Part shown: piece by piece, positions 1-11,012 of the stretch
How positions within the stretch are numbered: the stretch's first letter is position 1
Layout of the letters: each line of letters begins with the position of its first letter
Assembly: GCA_023525975.1 (NCBI GenBank)
Contig: CM042034.1
Coordinates: forward strand, 27,802,779 to 27,866,778
DNA length: 64,000 nucleotides
From: Smallanthus sonchifolius
Lineage: Eukaryota; Streptophyta; Magnoliopsida; Asterales; Asteraceae
Direction of reading: 5' to 3'
Translations under genes and position numbers: made by a program
Notes under the pieces: model-generated
Told to the model about the DNA's origin: nothing
The model's input: only the letters and a program-made list of their open reading frames with translations
The model's database searches: none

Positions 1-120
1 TAAAAAAAACACTTCTGATAGGTCCAAAATGGGACGGGTCGGACACACAAGTTCGTGTTAAATTTATATTGTTTTGGGGTGATTTTGTGTAGTTTTTATG
101 ACGCGATAAATTAATCGCAG

Positions 121-2053
121 GTTGTAGAAGATGGATATGAATTCTTTGCAGACAGACAACTTGTAACTGTATTTTCTGCACCAAATTATTGTGGGGAATT
201 TGATAATGCAGGTGCAATGATGAGTGTTGATGAAACACTTATGTGCTCCTTTCAAATTCTAAAACCTGCAGATAAAAAGCCAAAGCTCAACTCCGGTATG
301 AGTTTCTTCGGGAGCACGACTACGGCTAAACCCGGAAACACTCCACCTGGAGTCAAGGTAAGTCAACAACCCAGTGTAAAATGTCTTAAATGCCCTTTTG
401 TGTAATTACTTCTTTTGTTGTTAGGGAATCATACATACTCCTACAAACATGGGTAAATAATAATATCATATATACCCAACCAAAAGTAAAAGTATCATGT
501 ATACCCAATTTAAATGATTTTTTTTTTACTTTATGATCATTCTACCCCTATCCATTATATATTTTTTTATAACCTAATTTTTTAGTTTTATCCCATACGT
601 AAAAGAGATGGCGACCATCGCGAGTCTCCAAACTCATTCAGAAGGCTTCGTCGATTGCAAGTTCGGTCGCGTTTTTTATGGTTCTAAAAGAAAACAGGTT
701 TCCTCCATATATGATATATGACGATATATGAGGTATAAATGCTATAAAAGAAAATTAGTAAAATATTTATAAAAAAAGTGAGAAATTTGAATAAAATATT
801 TTGAGAAAACTCTTTTTTATGGGTAAATATAAAATTTTAAAATATGAAGTTTTAAAGCTTTAGAAAAATAAGGGTAAAATGACTATTTTCTAAAATTATT
901 TTCAATGGAATTGGTATATATGTGATATTTTGTACATGTTTGTATATATGATACTAGGTTAGTTACCCGTGTATTACACGGGTTAAAAACATTCAAAATG
1001 TGAAATGATAAACTGTGTACACAATAAAAAATATCTAGAATCTTGAAATATACTATAAAATAAATAGTGCATTATATTGGTTGAATACGTAACACTATGA
1101 GAAATTAATAATTTTAAATAGACGGACTTGTAACGTAAATAATATAAAAATACAATAAAGAAATTTATAATTTCTTTATTTTTAACTGATTATTATATTT
1201 TTTATATGCATAATCCTTGACCCAATTTTGTGGTGTGATAGTTTAGGCAGAAAAAAAAGTTGCTCATGTCCTCAATAAATGACACGTGTCACTTAAAATT
1301 TTCATTTATTAGAGAAGTAAGATTTGATTGATGATATAATAACTATTTATAATTAAATAATAAGTATTAATAATTAGATTTATTAATATAAAGATTATTA
1401 TTTAATAGGAGAGAGAAATAGAAAATCTAATATTTAATAGGAGAGAAAGGCGGGAAAATCAGTGTTGTAAAAATCGCGCCTAGGCGTCGATTAATCACTA
1501 GGCGGTCGGGTAAGGAGGAATTTTGACCTAGTCGGTCCAAAAATCGCTAGACGGTCCAAATCGCGCCTAGGCGGTCCTAGGCGGCCAGATTCCGGCGAAC
1601 ATTCCGACGAAAACCTGAAATTTCCAGCCAAATTCCGGCGAAAACCTGAAATTTCTGGCGATACCTGAAATTTCCGGCCAAATTCCGGCGAAAACCTTTG
1701 GTGTGGTTTAAAAATGAACATTTTTATAAAAATTACATATAAAAATGTGTGTATATATATCTAAAACTGAAAATTACATATAAAAATTCCAATCCAATTA
1801 ATCCCTCCTAGGCCTCGATTAATCCCGCCTAGGCCTAGGCCCTACCCCACCGCCCGACTAGCGCCTAGCGATTTTTACAACACTGGGGAAAATAAAGATG
1901 AGAAGTAACCAGAGAGTGACACGTGTCCTGAAAAGATTTTTAGTTTTGGTTAGGTATATATGATATTTTCTTAGTTTGTAGAGGTATATATGAAATTTCC
2001 CCTTTATTTATTTTTGATGTTTTTTACAGCCTTTTCTGGGAGCAAAAGTATGA
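121..2053 (+). CDS. PP1 Ser/Thr phosphatase catalytic subunit, 3' end (last two coding exons)
   Basis: C-terminal part of a type-1 protein phosphatase catalytic subunit (TOPP family), a metal-dependent enzyme that removes phosphate from Ser/Thr. Exon 121-357 follows an AG acceptor at 119-120 and opens in phase 0. It carries the conserved FSAPNYCGEFDNAGAMM block and the LMCSFQILKP strand that end the PP1 catalytic fold, then a low-conservation tail. The donor is AAG|GTAAGT at 357/358. The last coding exon is only 24 bp (2030-2053), after TTTTTTACAG, and reads PFLGAKV-stop in phase; a Phe-Leu-Gly tail of this kind is seen in plant PP1s. The 1672-nt intron between them holds a Helitron with a hAT element inside it. 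The N-terminal exons lie outside the window. Family assignment is secure; the tiny last exon is inferred from phase and splice sites. Confidence 0.9.
954..1936 (-). mobile_element. Non-autonomous Helitron in the PP1 intron, interrupted by a hAT MITE
   Basis: Read on the minus strand, the 3' end lies at the left: CTAG at 954-957, preceded on that strand by the hairpin CCCGTGTAATACACGGG (966-985 region). The 5' TC end is placed at 1935-1936, giving the expected A (953) | T (1937) flanks. The element ends CTAG like the other Helitrons here and has no coding capacity. It shares GGCGGGAAAA and CACGTGTC segments with the minus-strand Helitrons at 5.7-6.1 kb and 10.0-11.0 kb. Without the nested hAT element it is about 550 bp. 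The 3' end is clear; the 5' end is less certain. Confidence 0.65.
1460..1885. mobile_element. hAT-type MITE, family CAGTGTTGTAAAAATCG, copy 1
   Basis: It starts CAGTGTTGTAAAAATCG and ends with the inverse, CGATTTTTACAACACTG. It is flanked by a perfect 8-bp duplication GGGAAAAT (1452-1459 and 1886-1893), which is diagnostic of hAT insertion. The interior repeats CGCCTAGGCG-like palindromes and TTCCGGC(C/G)AAA units, and there is no ORF. It sits inside the Helitron in the PP1 intron. Other copies are at 2332-2618, 47449-47861 and 52826-53187. Confidence 0.92.
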
Positions 2054-2331
2054 GATGTGAAGCATGAAAGGAATAAGTTTACTTCTGATGAGGTAAAGTT
2101 GGGGTCGAGATAAAATGAAATGTTATTATCGGTATTGTTGATCGATGTATGTTAGTTATAACCTGATTTCTAACCCTATAACTGAACGCGTATCGACCCA
2201 TTGCTTGATAAGTATCGGGGACAAATAAGACGGGATTGCGTATTTTGCTTTGTTATTGTGTATATACGTCTTTTGTATCTCATTTGTTTTTGGAAATCTA
2301 ACCGCAGTATTGTAAATTATGTTGTTGATAT

Positions 2332-2618
2332 ATGGTTGTAAAAATCCCGACTATTAATCGCTAATCCCCCCTTACCGATTAATGGCCGGTTAGTCATTAA
2401 TCAGTTCAGTCGATCAAAATCATTGCGCTTCAACATCATAATTTTGGTTAAAATTGGATCAAATTTGGTCAAAATTGAACCAAATTGGTCTAAATCACCT
2501 GGTGGAACTCATTTATGTCAACTTTGAAGTATTATGTTCATATTAATCTCGATTAATCCCGATTAATACTTAGTTGTACCCATCGCCTGGCTAGCGTCTA
2601 GCGATTTTTACAACACTG
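2332..2618. mobile_element. hAT-type MITE, family CAGTGTTGTAAAAATCG, copy 2 (diverged)
   Basis: The right end is intact (GCGATTTTTACAACACTG, ending at 2618). The left end is eroded to GGTTGTAAAAATCCC. Internal AATCGC/GATTAAT palindromic sequence matches the family. I could not find a convincing target duplication, so this is an older or end-damaged copy. It lies in or just beyond the 3' UTR of the PP1 gene. Confidence 0.75.
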
Positions 2619-3001
2619 GTGTGATGTGATGTGATGAGTCTTTAGCCCGTCTTTCCGTTGTGTTCTTGAGTCCTTTTTAAAGAGAGAAGTGAAAGGAAGC
2701 GGAAAAAAACTGGAAAATGTTTGTGTTCTTGAGTTTTTTAGTGGAAATAAGTGGAAAGAAACTGAAAATGATTTGTGTTTCTGAGTTTTTGCATAAAAGG
2801 AAGTGAAATGAAGAGAAATGAAGATTTTTAAATGGTCGGATTTGAAGAGAAGGAAATTTTTTTAATAATCATCTCTCATTTCCTTCGAAATCTGGAATTC
2901 GAAATTACATCATATTTTTCTTTTCCCTTTCTTTTCTCTCATTAATTCTCTCTCTTCTTTTCTTTCGTTTATTAAACTCAGGAACACAGCGTCGTGAGGG
3001 T

Positions 3002-3382
3002 AGAGGTGTACAAAAAACCCGGATCCGATTCGAAAGATAATCCGAAACCGGATCCGACCATAACCGGATAAAAAAGAACCGGACCGGGTTTTTTAGGATC
3101 CGCCGGATCCAGAACCGGTTCCAAGGATTTATGCGGACCGGATAAAAATCGGATAAAATGGAACCAGACAAAATTGGACACAAAAAAATCTGGAAAAAAT
3201 CCGGATCCAATTGGATAAAACCGGATAAAATCAGATATTTAGTTGGATTCGGTTCCAAATAGGTTTCACCTCTCCAATCCCAAAACCGGTTCCGATCCGG
3301 AACCGGTTCCCTCGTATCCGGTCGTTGACCAATGTTGACGGATCTGGTCCGGATCCGAAAAAAATCCGGTTTGTGCACCTCT
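3002..3382. repeat. TIR element built of GGATCCGG-like units
   Basis: It begins AGAGGTGTACAAAAAACCCG and ends with the inverted form CGGTTTGTGCACCTCT. The interior is a degenerate array of CCGGATCC / AACCGG units. This is typical of small non-autonomous TIR elements. The flanks give no clean target duplication, so the superfamily is uncertain (hAT suspected). The open frames across it are a by-product of the repeat. Confidence 0.6.
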
Positions 3383-3978
3383 AGAGGTGGGCCTGGAATA
3401 CCGTAGTAAAAATATAAATATTGTAAACCCCCTTTTAGATCAACATAATGTGTGGGAATCAAAGAGGTTAAAGGAAGTACCAACATGAACATGAACATGA
3501 ACATTGTCACTCGAACGTTATATATGTAAATAAACATAAAAAAATGAGGATAGGGATATTATATCATACATAGAAACATTTTGTTAGTGTTACGTGACAC
3601 CGTATATGAAGTTTAAGGATTAAAACCTTTAAGTGGGTGACGTAGTGATAAGCATTTGATTCTATCTAACAGAGACCTTGGATTCAAATCTAGCTTATGT
3701 TGGTTTTGTACGCTTTAATCCCTTTGAAAGCCACATACATGCACAAATTGCATTTAACTTGATCACATCGATTAGTAGGTATTGATAGGTCTCATGAGTA
3801 TTCTAGTAGCAAGTTTTCACGGTTAAAAATAACTTTAAGATTGTTGTTCATGGTGCAACTGAAGGGCCAAAAATATCTTAGTTGATTATTAAAGAAAAAA
3901 CAACTTAAGGTTGCAAGTGACGTGTCTATCTACCATATCCCAAAAAAAATGTTTATCGGATTTTTTTTTTATTATTTA
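3383..3978. other. Intergenic; weak tRNA-like SINE candidate near 3631-3740
   Basis: The only structure seen is a pol III-like arrangement: a box-A-like GTGACGTAGTGATAAG near 3636 and a box-B-like GGATTCAAATCT near 3670. No target duplication was found. Nothing else is recognisable here. Confidence 0.3.
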
Positions 3979-4660
3979 CTAGCTTTAACCATGTGTGTTA
4001 CACAGGATGAAACATTAATATTATATTGATAAATATTTAACACATTTTCTTATACAAATTTGATATTGTATTGGTAATTTTTCCATTTTGTTAAATATTA
4101 AATTTATATGGATGAGAAAAATCAAAATATAAAAAAAAACATGAAAATACATTTTTTAAGTGATGTACTTTTTAGTTTTACAATACATTAAATTACATGT
4201 CAAATGAAACCTTACAATTATGATTTACAAATGTGAAAATACTTCATTGTATACAACATTTGACGTGGTAGTGGTAACTTTTCCACTTGTACTAAAGATT
4301 AATAGTTTGAGTCAATCTCTACTTTTAACTCTTGATAATGCAACATACAGCTGATCATAAATAAACACTGAAACTTTTAAATACAAACCAACCTTTAAAA
4401 GCGATTGTTCTAAGCTTTTATTCATGGTCATTGCAAAACATACAACAATTGTATATTTTTCTTCTTTGAAATTTAAATGAAATTCTTTTGTATGAATATG
4501 CTAACCAAATTTTAGAGATAAAATTGTGATAACCAATGTTACTTCCAGATATAATCTCCACTTCTATAACGCAATTATCTAGTGATTTGACCTGACGTCT
4601 TGTTTCATTACATAAATAATTTTTTATCCGTATTTCTTAGTAGAACTTGTATACGGAAAA
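3979..4660 (-). mobile_element. Helitron 3' end with helicase relic
   Basis: On the minus strand the element ends CTAG at 3979-3982, preceded by an imperfect hairpin around CCTGTGTAACACACATGG. About 330 bp inward is a helicase relic in the expected orientation and position. The 5' end was not found and may lie in the AT-rich tract up to about 5.5 kb. Confidence 0.6.
4312..4625 (-). pseudogene. PIF1-like Helitron helicase C-terminus, degenerate
   Basis: Minus-strand translation gives two blocks of the Helitron RepHel helicase domain. One is an LCNETR..QVKSL.N.VIE..IISGSNIG block near 4500-4625. The other is NKS..QSL.KVGLYL followed by QLYVALSRVKSRD-stop, ending at 4312. The blocks are in different frames and lie close together, so the gene is frameshifted and truncated. 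The same blocks occur in the Helitron at 58.3-61.0 kb, so the two are relatives. Confidence 0.75.
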
Positions 4661-5708
4661 TCTCGCTAAACTTTTAATACTATATTTCCCATTTAAAAAA
4701 AAATATAAAAAGACACATGTAAAATTTAAATTTGAACAATATGTCGTCTTTTAAATTCAAAATTTAAAAATCTCACTCCTTAATATATTAACACAATTTA
4801 AATTTAAAACTTCAAAATTAAAACTAATAAATTAGAATTGAAGCCAAACATATTTTTTTGAAAAGAAAAATATCGTTTTTAAAAAATAATCAAAGTTTAA
4901 AATATAACACACTTTAAAAAAAAATATTTACAAGTTTCTTAATTTTAGTTAAAAACTAACTATTAAAATTTACAAATCAAACGAAAAAACTTATTTATAA
5001 ATATCAAACTTAATTAAAAAACTACTAATTAAATATTAATAAACTTTATTGTAATAAATATTTATTTAAAATAAAAGTTTTGTATTTTTAAATTTTATAT
5101 GTAAAGTTTAAAAAATCTTGTTTTTTAATAATAAAATTTTAAAAACTTATTTTTTTAATAACAAAACTTTAAAAACACATATATTTTTTTTAAATCTCCT
5201 ACTTTTTAATTCTTGTTTTTTTTTATTTTAATTTTTGATAATAATTAAAAAAAAATGTGAGTCAATGGTAATAATAATGAATTGAATTGATAAAATGTGT
5301 TATTTATGTGATTTAAAAAAAGGATTAAATATGAAATGATTAAATGGAGGATGTAATATGATTTGCGGGGGGTAAAATTTTATGAGATTGAATATGATGA
5401 TAACAAGTGTCAAAATATTTGGTAAATACCATATTTACTAACCCATAAAAGACCAATTATGTTTTGCCACCACATAACTTACATTTTAGATATATATTAA
5501 ACGACTGCATTTTTTAATAGAAGTTAGATTTGGCTTAGTGGTTTAAGTGTTCCACTTTCTCAACCCCCACCCGGGTTCAAGTCTCCTCCCTTCTATCATT
5601 TTTTTATTTGTTTTTTTTTAATTTAATATCTCTTTGGTATTAACTTTCTTCTTGCTGCCATCATTTTTTTGTTTTTTTTTAATTTAATATTTCTTTGTTA
5701 TTAACTTA
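4661..5708. other. AT-rich tract, no gene seen; SINE-like module at 5525-5600
   Basis: Very A/T-rich sequence with runs of A and T and no credible reading frame. At 5525-5600 a tRNA-like module (TGGCTTAGTGGTTTAAGTG as box A, GGGTTCAAGTCTC as box B) is followed by T-rich sequence. A segment of about 60 bp (ATCATTTTTTT...ATTAACTT) is then repeated twice, at about 5597-5650 and 5661-5705. Confidence 0.4.
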
Positions 5709-6133
5709 CTAGTTTAGATCCCGTGTCTACACACGGCGTGAAAATTTAAAAATATCAATATATAATTTTTTTAAATATTTATGTATATAAAAATGTATTA
5801 CATATACTAAGTATAGAAACAAACTCAAAATATGTAAAAATTAATATATAATTGGGTTTCAAAAATACGTTAATTACTATTTAATGTAATTTGACTTTCA
5901 TTACTATTTGATTGAAATAAAAGTTACATAATTAAATTTTAAAATTTCTTATAATAAGGGATAATTTAAAATAAATGTGTTTTATTAGTATAGTTAGTAC
6001 TTTCTTTAAATATATATTTTTATTAAAAGATAGAAGTGCATTAAATATGAGAGAGAGGCGGGAAAAAATGGTGAGAATAAATATGGAGTCAACACGTGGC
6101 ACTAAAAAACCTTTATTTATTATATAGTATAGA
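5709..6133 (-). mobile_element. Non-autonomous Helitron, complete, minus strand
   Basis: The minus-strand 5' end TCTATACTATATAATAAA falls at 6133 and the 3' end CTAG at 5709-5712, with the hairpin CCGTGTGTAGACACGGG just inside. Flanking bases are A (5708) and T (6134), as required for Helitron insertion between A and T. The 425-bp body is non-coding and contains CACGTG and GGCGGGAAAA. A truncated sister copy at 10046-10989 aligns along most of its length. Confidence 0.88.
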
Positions 6134-6439
6134 TTTAATAAATTTTTCGTCACGATGTAGCTTTTTAATAGGTTCGATTTTTTTTTTTTAATTTTATTAG
6201 TGTTAAAATTTCGTTTTTGCCTTGGTTTTTTAACGTTAACGATTTTTTTTTGATGTTTCAATGTTAACTTATTAAATGCTTTAACTTTTTGTTTAAAGTT
6301 TTAAATTTATCAATGTAAATTCACGAACTTACACGTCATTGTGTTTACTTTAATCTAACTTCTTTCATGAATTTCGCAAATTTCGATATAACGTGAATTT
6401 AATTCAAAATTGAGTCCTTATGCCGCAATACGCGATAAC

Positions 6440-6578
6440 TGAGTCCTATTTACATCACAATGCGTGAGGAAAGTTGTTACGCGTGCGGAATCGACATACT
6501 TATTTTTATTAACGTTTCGACGTAAAAAAAATTATGGTTCCATGTCGCGTCGCCGCAACGCACGGGTCTTAATGCTAG
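6440..6578 (+). mobile_element. Helitron 3' terminus (GC-hairpin family)
   Basis: Ends in an imperfect GC hairpin (CGTCGCCGCAACGCACGGG) followed by TCTTAATGCTAG at 6567-6578 and then T, a Helitron 3' terminus. Upstream sequence (TTTATTAACGTTTCGACGTAA) recurs near 11860-11935. The 5' end is not defined. Confidence 0.55.
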
Positions 6579-8633
6579 TTTATAACAATTTGGGTCACAA
6601 GTCAACGTGTGACAATTACATTGTGCATTCATGCATTAGAGTGGTCCAAATTGGGTTAGAAAATTGACATGAGAAATTGATGGTGCCAATTTACGAGGAA
6701 CTTTTCACGGAAAATACCGGCGGCTAACATGGGTCGTCCCTAATGTAACATCCTGGTAGTAAGATGTTTTGCCTTTATTCAATAGGTCAAAGGTTCAAAT
6801 CCTGTAAAATGTAAATATATATAATTTATAAGGGCAAATTAGGGGCAGTTAAAAAAAGCTAATACGAGTCAAACCAACGAGTGGTATTCCATTTTCATAT
6901 GATACTCAAACCGGTTAATCTTTATATAAATTACACATCTTGTTATACGTAAATAATAAAGATCATATAAGCTTTAGTTGCACTCGTGTTTGTTTAATAC
7001 ACAATGCAATATACGCAAGAATAATGTATTATTATTTTAAACGATCTTGTCATATCAAATTTTTATGCTTTCCAAACTTTATTCTCATATAATCACTCTC
7101 TTAATTTGCTATTGTGGTGGTCAATATTATTATCGTCATGATTATCAATACATATTCTCAGTTATGTCCATGATCATTACCTTTATACTGATCAATCTAT
7201 AGTCACATTCACTTTAGCGAATGGAGTAGAAACAAATAAGTATCATGGTTTTTTATTCTTTTTTCGGGCATACGGATTTGAGGTCACTTGAAACCTTTGA
7301 TACCTCTTTTCATAATATTGCTACTTCAGAAGCATATTTGAGGCATGACAATTTTGATAAATACATATATACTCGAACTGCATGTCGAGGAATATTTTAG
7401 CCATATGAAAGTCTTCATTTCAAAATTCTTTCTCTAATAGTTCGACAATTTCTCTCGATAATATTTAAATCATTTCTATAAACTGCTATTATGATGAGCT
7501 ATTAAAGTGAAATTTTAATAAATAGACACATCTAATTTTTCAAACTGATGCCCCTTTTTTCAAATATCTATCGTGTCAATTGTAGCATATATGACCAATT
7601 TTCTTAAGACAATATAAAAATCTCTTGATATTTATAAGACACATCTCAAGGTATTGTTTTTTAATGCTTATGATATTTTTAATCCTTTTATGGATTTCCA
7701 TTATTAATAAGCTTATCCTCTTGTAACTTGAGAAATAGTTATGCCTGAATCATCATGTAGATCATATATGTCTTAAATCTTATGATCGTTTGTAAATTGA
7801 TAATGAGATTTAAGGAGCACGACACTTTAGGTGTCATATCTAAACATATTTATACTATTTCATGAGAGTGATAATAACATAATAAACCTTTTATTTTATT
7901 TTATCTGATCATCTCTATATAAATATTAAATAGGATGTAAACGAAATACAATTGCAATAACAATAATATACAACAAAGTTAAATTATACAATTTCTAGCA
8001 TTGTAATAAACTCTAAAAAAAACAAGTTATATAATTCCCTTGATAAATTTTCAGTAGTGATAACCTTGCAATAAGTAGCTCAAGTAAGTTTATAATCATT
8101 TCTACTTTGATCCTAATATGTTTATGCTTCCACAAATCAATTACTTAGCTAGCATAAGACCAATTTGATTAAGCTATAAATCACTATATTATTGTCTAAT
8201 AAGTATGACACATAATAACCGATAGCTAAGCTAGTGACATAGAGAACACCGATAAATAATTGCCACTTATATTGTTTTAATAAATATCCATTTAATATAA
8301 CAGTACCGTATGACAAAAATGAGTTATTATTTTTATAGAAGGATGCTTACATAATATACTTAAAATATTTGACAATATTCGATTTCATAAACAATATACA
8401 ACTCGAGTTCACCACTTCAAATATGTTTACTTTTATTTACGTTATATATGTTTACTTTCATAAAAATAGTACCGATTTAGTTTATAAAAATAATTATCAC
8501 TCAAATAGGCTAATGGGCTAACAGTTTGGTTTAAATTAGTAGATGATTTATTTCCCCGATTTGTGTGCTTTAATAATATAAACATAATAACATCCGGAAA
8601 TCTTTTCGGGTCATCGGCTGTTTCAATCACAAC
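6579..8633. other. Intergenic, no gene recognised
   Basis: About 2 kb of AT-rich sequence. A SINE-like module (GGTAGTAAGATG, then AAAGGTTCAAATCCTG) lies at about 6752-6810. The rest has many stops in all frames and no feature I can name. Confidence 0.4.
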
Positions 8634-8641
8634 AGTAAAAT

Positions 8642-9524
8642 CAGGGACGGATTCACTTCATTTGCAGGGTGTGGGAAGGCACCCACTGAGAATATGTCCA
8701 GTAGGGTTAAAAAGCTTTAATTTTAAATAAAAAATAATCAGGCACCCAAGCTCTAGCGACGGAATTAAAGGGGCAGGCACCTTAAGTCATTTTCGTAGTT
8801 TTTATAAATCGTAAAAGAAAAATATTCCGGCAAAGAACGGCGGTGCTAGCTACTGGTTCAAAGTTGCTTTAGAGAGATAAATGAAGAAGGAAGAAGTACT
8901 ACTACTAGATACGACAAGGAGATTATGAGTAACTAATCTTTTTACTTTTTTGACTAGGTTATGTAGTGCTAGAGATGGAGTAATCTATGTAAAAAGGAAA
9001 TTTGACATCTTTATACTCTAATCCATTAATTAATTATTTAATTTTTTAAAAACTTAAATTAAAATGTAACATCTAACTTATGTATGTAATTTATATTAGT
9101 TTCTTTATTTAGTTAAAAAAAATCTATTTTTTATTTTTATTTGTATTACTTTATCGATATACTTGATTCAATATTTATTAGGGTGAATGAAAGATGAAAA
9201 CGTATGGTTGGGATTTAATTTGGGTTCGGGTTCATTCGGGAACACCAATGCAACTTATTTGTGTCCATCCAGGTTCATTCGGGTAAATATGAGGTGGCAA
9301 TATATGGTTGGTTGGTTGTAAAAACATTTTCGAGTAGTTTTGGGTTGTACCTCTTTCACCCTTACTTTCTTTACTTTTCAAACACATATATACATATAAT
9401 TTATCAACCGAATAAATTATCATTATTTGGCTTGTTTTGATCGGTCAATTTTTGTTATCTTTGACCTGCTTTGACCGTTTCATTTTTTTTCACCCCCTGC
9501 CAAAAAATCTTGGATCCGTCACTG
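8642..9524. mobile_element. hAT element, non-autonomous, family CAGTGACGGATCCA
   Basis: The left end CAGGGACGGATTCA and the right end TGGATCCGTCACTG form 14-bp inverted termini. A perfect 8-bp duplication AGTAAAAT (8634-8641, 9525-9532) identifies hAT insertion. The interior (883 bp in total) has no transposase frame. CACCC-rich blocks near both ends are usual in this widespread plant hAT group. Confidence 0.9.
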
Positions 9525-9532
9525 AGTAAAAT

Positions 9533-10045
9533 CATCCATTTTCTAATATAAAATCAAAACATGTGTTATGCAGCTTTAGTGGGTTACTGTTTTAAATAGC
9601 ATGAGGTTATGGTTGTCGGAAAAAAGCAGTAATTAAATCCCCACATTACTACTATATACACATTTATAAGATCAATGTTACTTGTTTGCGATTGCAGATC
9701 AGATCCAAAAATGCAGAGTGGTTAGATTGATAGCAAACAATGACGGGTGCAACGTTCAAATGGTCGCGGCGGTTTGGATCAATGGTTGTCAATCAGGTTA
9801 GAAGCAGTAACCGCAAATCTCCGTCAAGGCGGTGACGGTGGATTCAAAGTGAAACAAAAAACAGAGAGCAACGATCGAACTCGGGCTGATAACGTGTTGT
9901 AGAACTAGCCTAATAGCAAAGTAATATGACAGAAAGATGTAAGAGAAAGAGATGTGATATTCATTGATCAAGTATATAATACAATGAGATACAATAGAAT
10001 ATATATATATGAGAGGAAAACCTGTTCAACAACCCTGATCTATTT
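9533..10045. other. Intergenic, no gene recognised
   Basis: No credible frame. The sequence near 9700-9900 is richer in G/C and resembles decayed coding or retroelement sequence (for example GATCGAACTCGGGCTGATAA, a binding-site-like tract), but I cannot name it. Confidence 0.3.
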
Positions 10046-10989
10046 TAGGCGTTGATAACATAATAATATATATTTATAACAAATATATAATTTTTTTTTA
10101 AATCTTTATGTATATATTTTACAACTGTAAAAATATACTACATATACTTAAGATAGAAAACAAATTCATAATATGTAAAAATTATATATAATTGGGTTTC
10201 AAAAATACGTTAATTAGTATTTAATATAATTTGACATTCATTTACTATTTGATTGAAACTGAAGTTTTATAATTAAATTTCAAAGTTTCTTATAATAAGA
10301 GATAATTTAAAATAAATGTTTTTATTAGTATAATTAGTATTTTTCTTTAAATATATATTATTAGTAGGGGAAGGTTCCACTAAGAAGTGTTTCTTCGCTA
10401 AGAAACGCTAAGAAGTGGGTCAAACGAACTCCGATTGAGCTCATTACAGCGGCGTTGGAACCGTCTCATCGAACTCTAATCCGGACCTAAAAACCTAAAC
10501 CCCCTCCACCCGCACCCCCAAAAACCTAAACCCCCTCCAACCCCACCCCCAAAAGCCTAAAACCACCCCCCAAAAAAAAACCTAAACCCCCCCACCCTCC
10601 AAAAACGTAAACCCACCCCCACCCACCCCCAAAAACGTAAACCCCAACCCCCCAAAAAAACCTAAACCCTAAAAGCTAAACCCATAAAATTCAAACATAA
10701 GATCTAAACCTTAAAAGCTAAACCCTAAAAGCTAATATAGTAAAGTTCGGCGAGACGATTCCAACGCCGCTGAAATGAGCTCAATCGGAGTTCGTTTGAT
10801 ATCGTTTCTAAGCGTTTTGGTCATTTCTTAGATTTCTTAGCGAAAACATACTTATTATTTGAACCTCCCCCATTATTAGTAAAAGATAGAAATGAATTAA
10901 ATAAGATAGAGAGGCGGGAAAAAATGGTGAGGATGAATATAGAGACGACACGTGGCATAAAGAAACCTTTATTTATTATATAGTATAGA
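10046..10989 (-). mobile_element. Helitron copy, 3' truncated, split by a MULE MITE
   Basis: It aligns with the Helitron at 5709-6133 from near its 3' end to its 5' end. The 5' terminus, read on the minus strand as TCTATACTATATAATAAA, is at 10989. The 3' hairpin and CTAG are missing or altered at the left. A 505-bp element (10367-10871) splits it; the sister copy shows the uninterrupted sequence (ATATATATTTTTATTAAAAG). Confidence 0.85.
10367..10871. mobile_element. MULE-like MITE with C-rich telomere-like core
   Basis: The termini GGGGAAGGTTC and GAACCTCCCCC are inverted. A perfect 10-bp duplication ATTATTAGTA (10357-10366, 10872-10881) fits Mutator-like insertion. A second inverted pair of about 53 bp lies at 10422-10474 and 10745-10797, containing ACTCCGATTGAGCTCATT. 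The core (about 10486-10735) is a degenerate array of CCTAAACCCC and CACCCCC words, close to the plant telomere repeat CCCTAAA. There is no ORF. Confidence 0.88.
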
Positions 10990-11012
10990 TATAGATTATT
11001 ATATTATTACAA

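Noticed and set aside
2905..3537. 210-codon minus-strand frame
   Set aside because: It runs through the GGATCCGG-unit TIR element and its flanks; composition follows the repeat and there is no domain.
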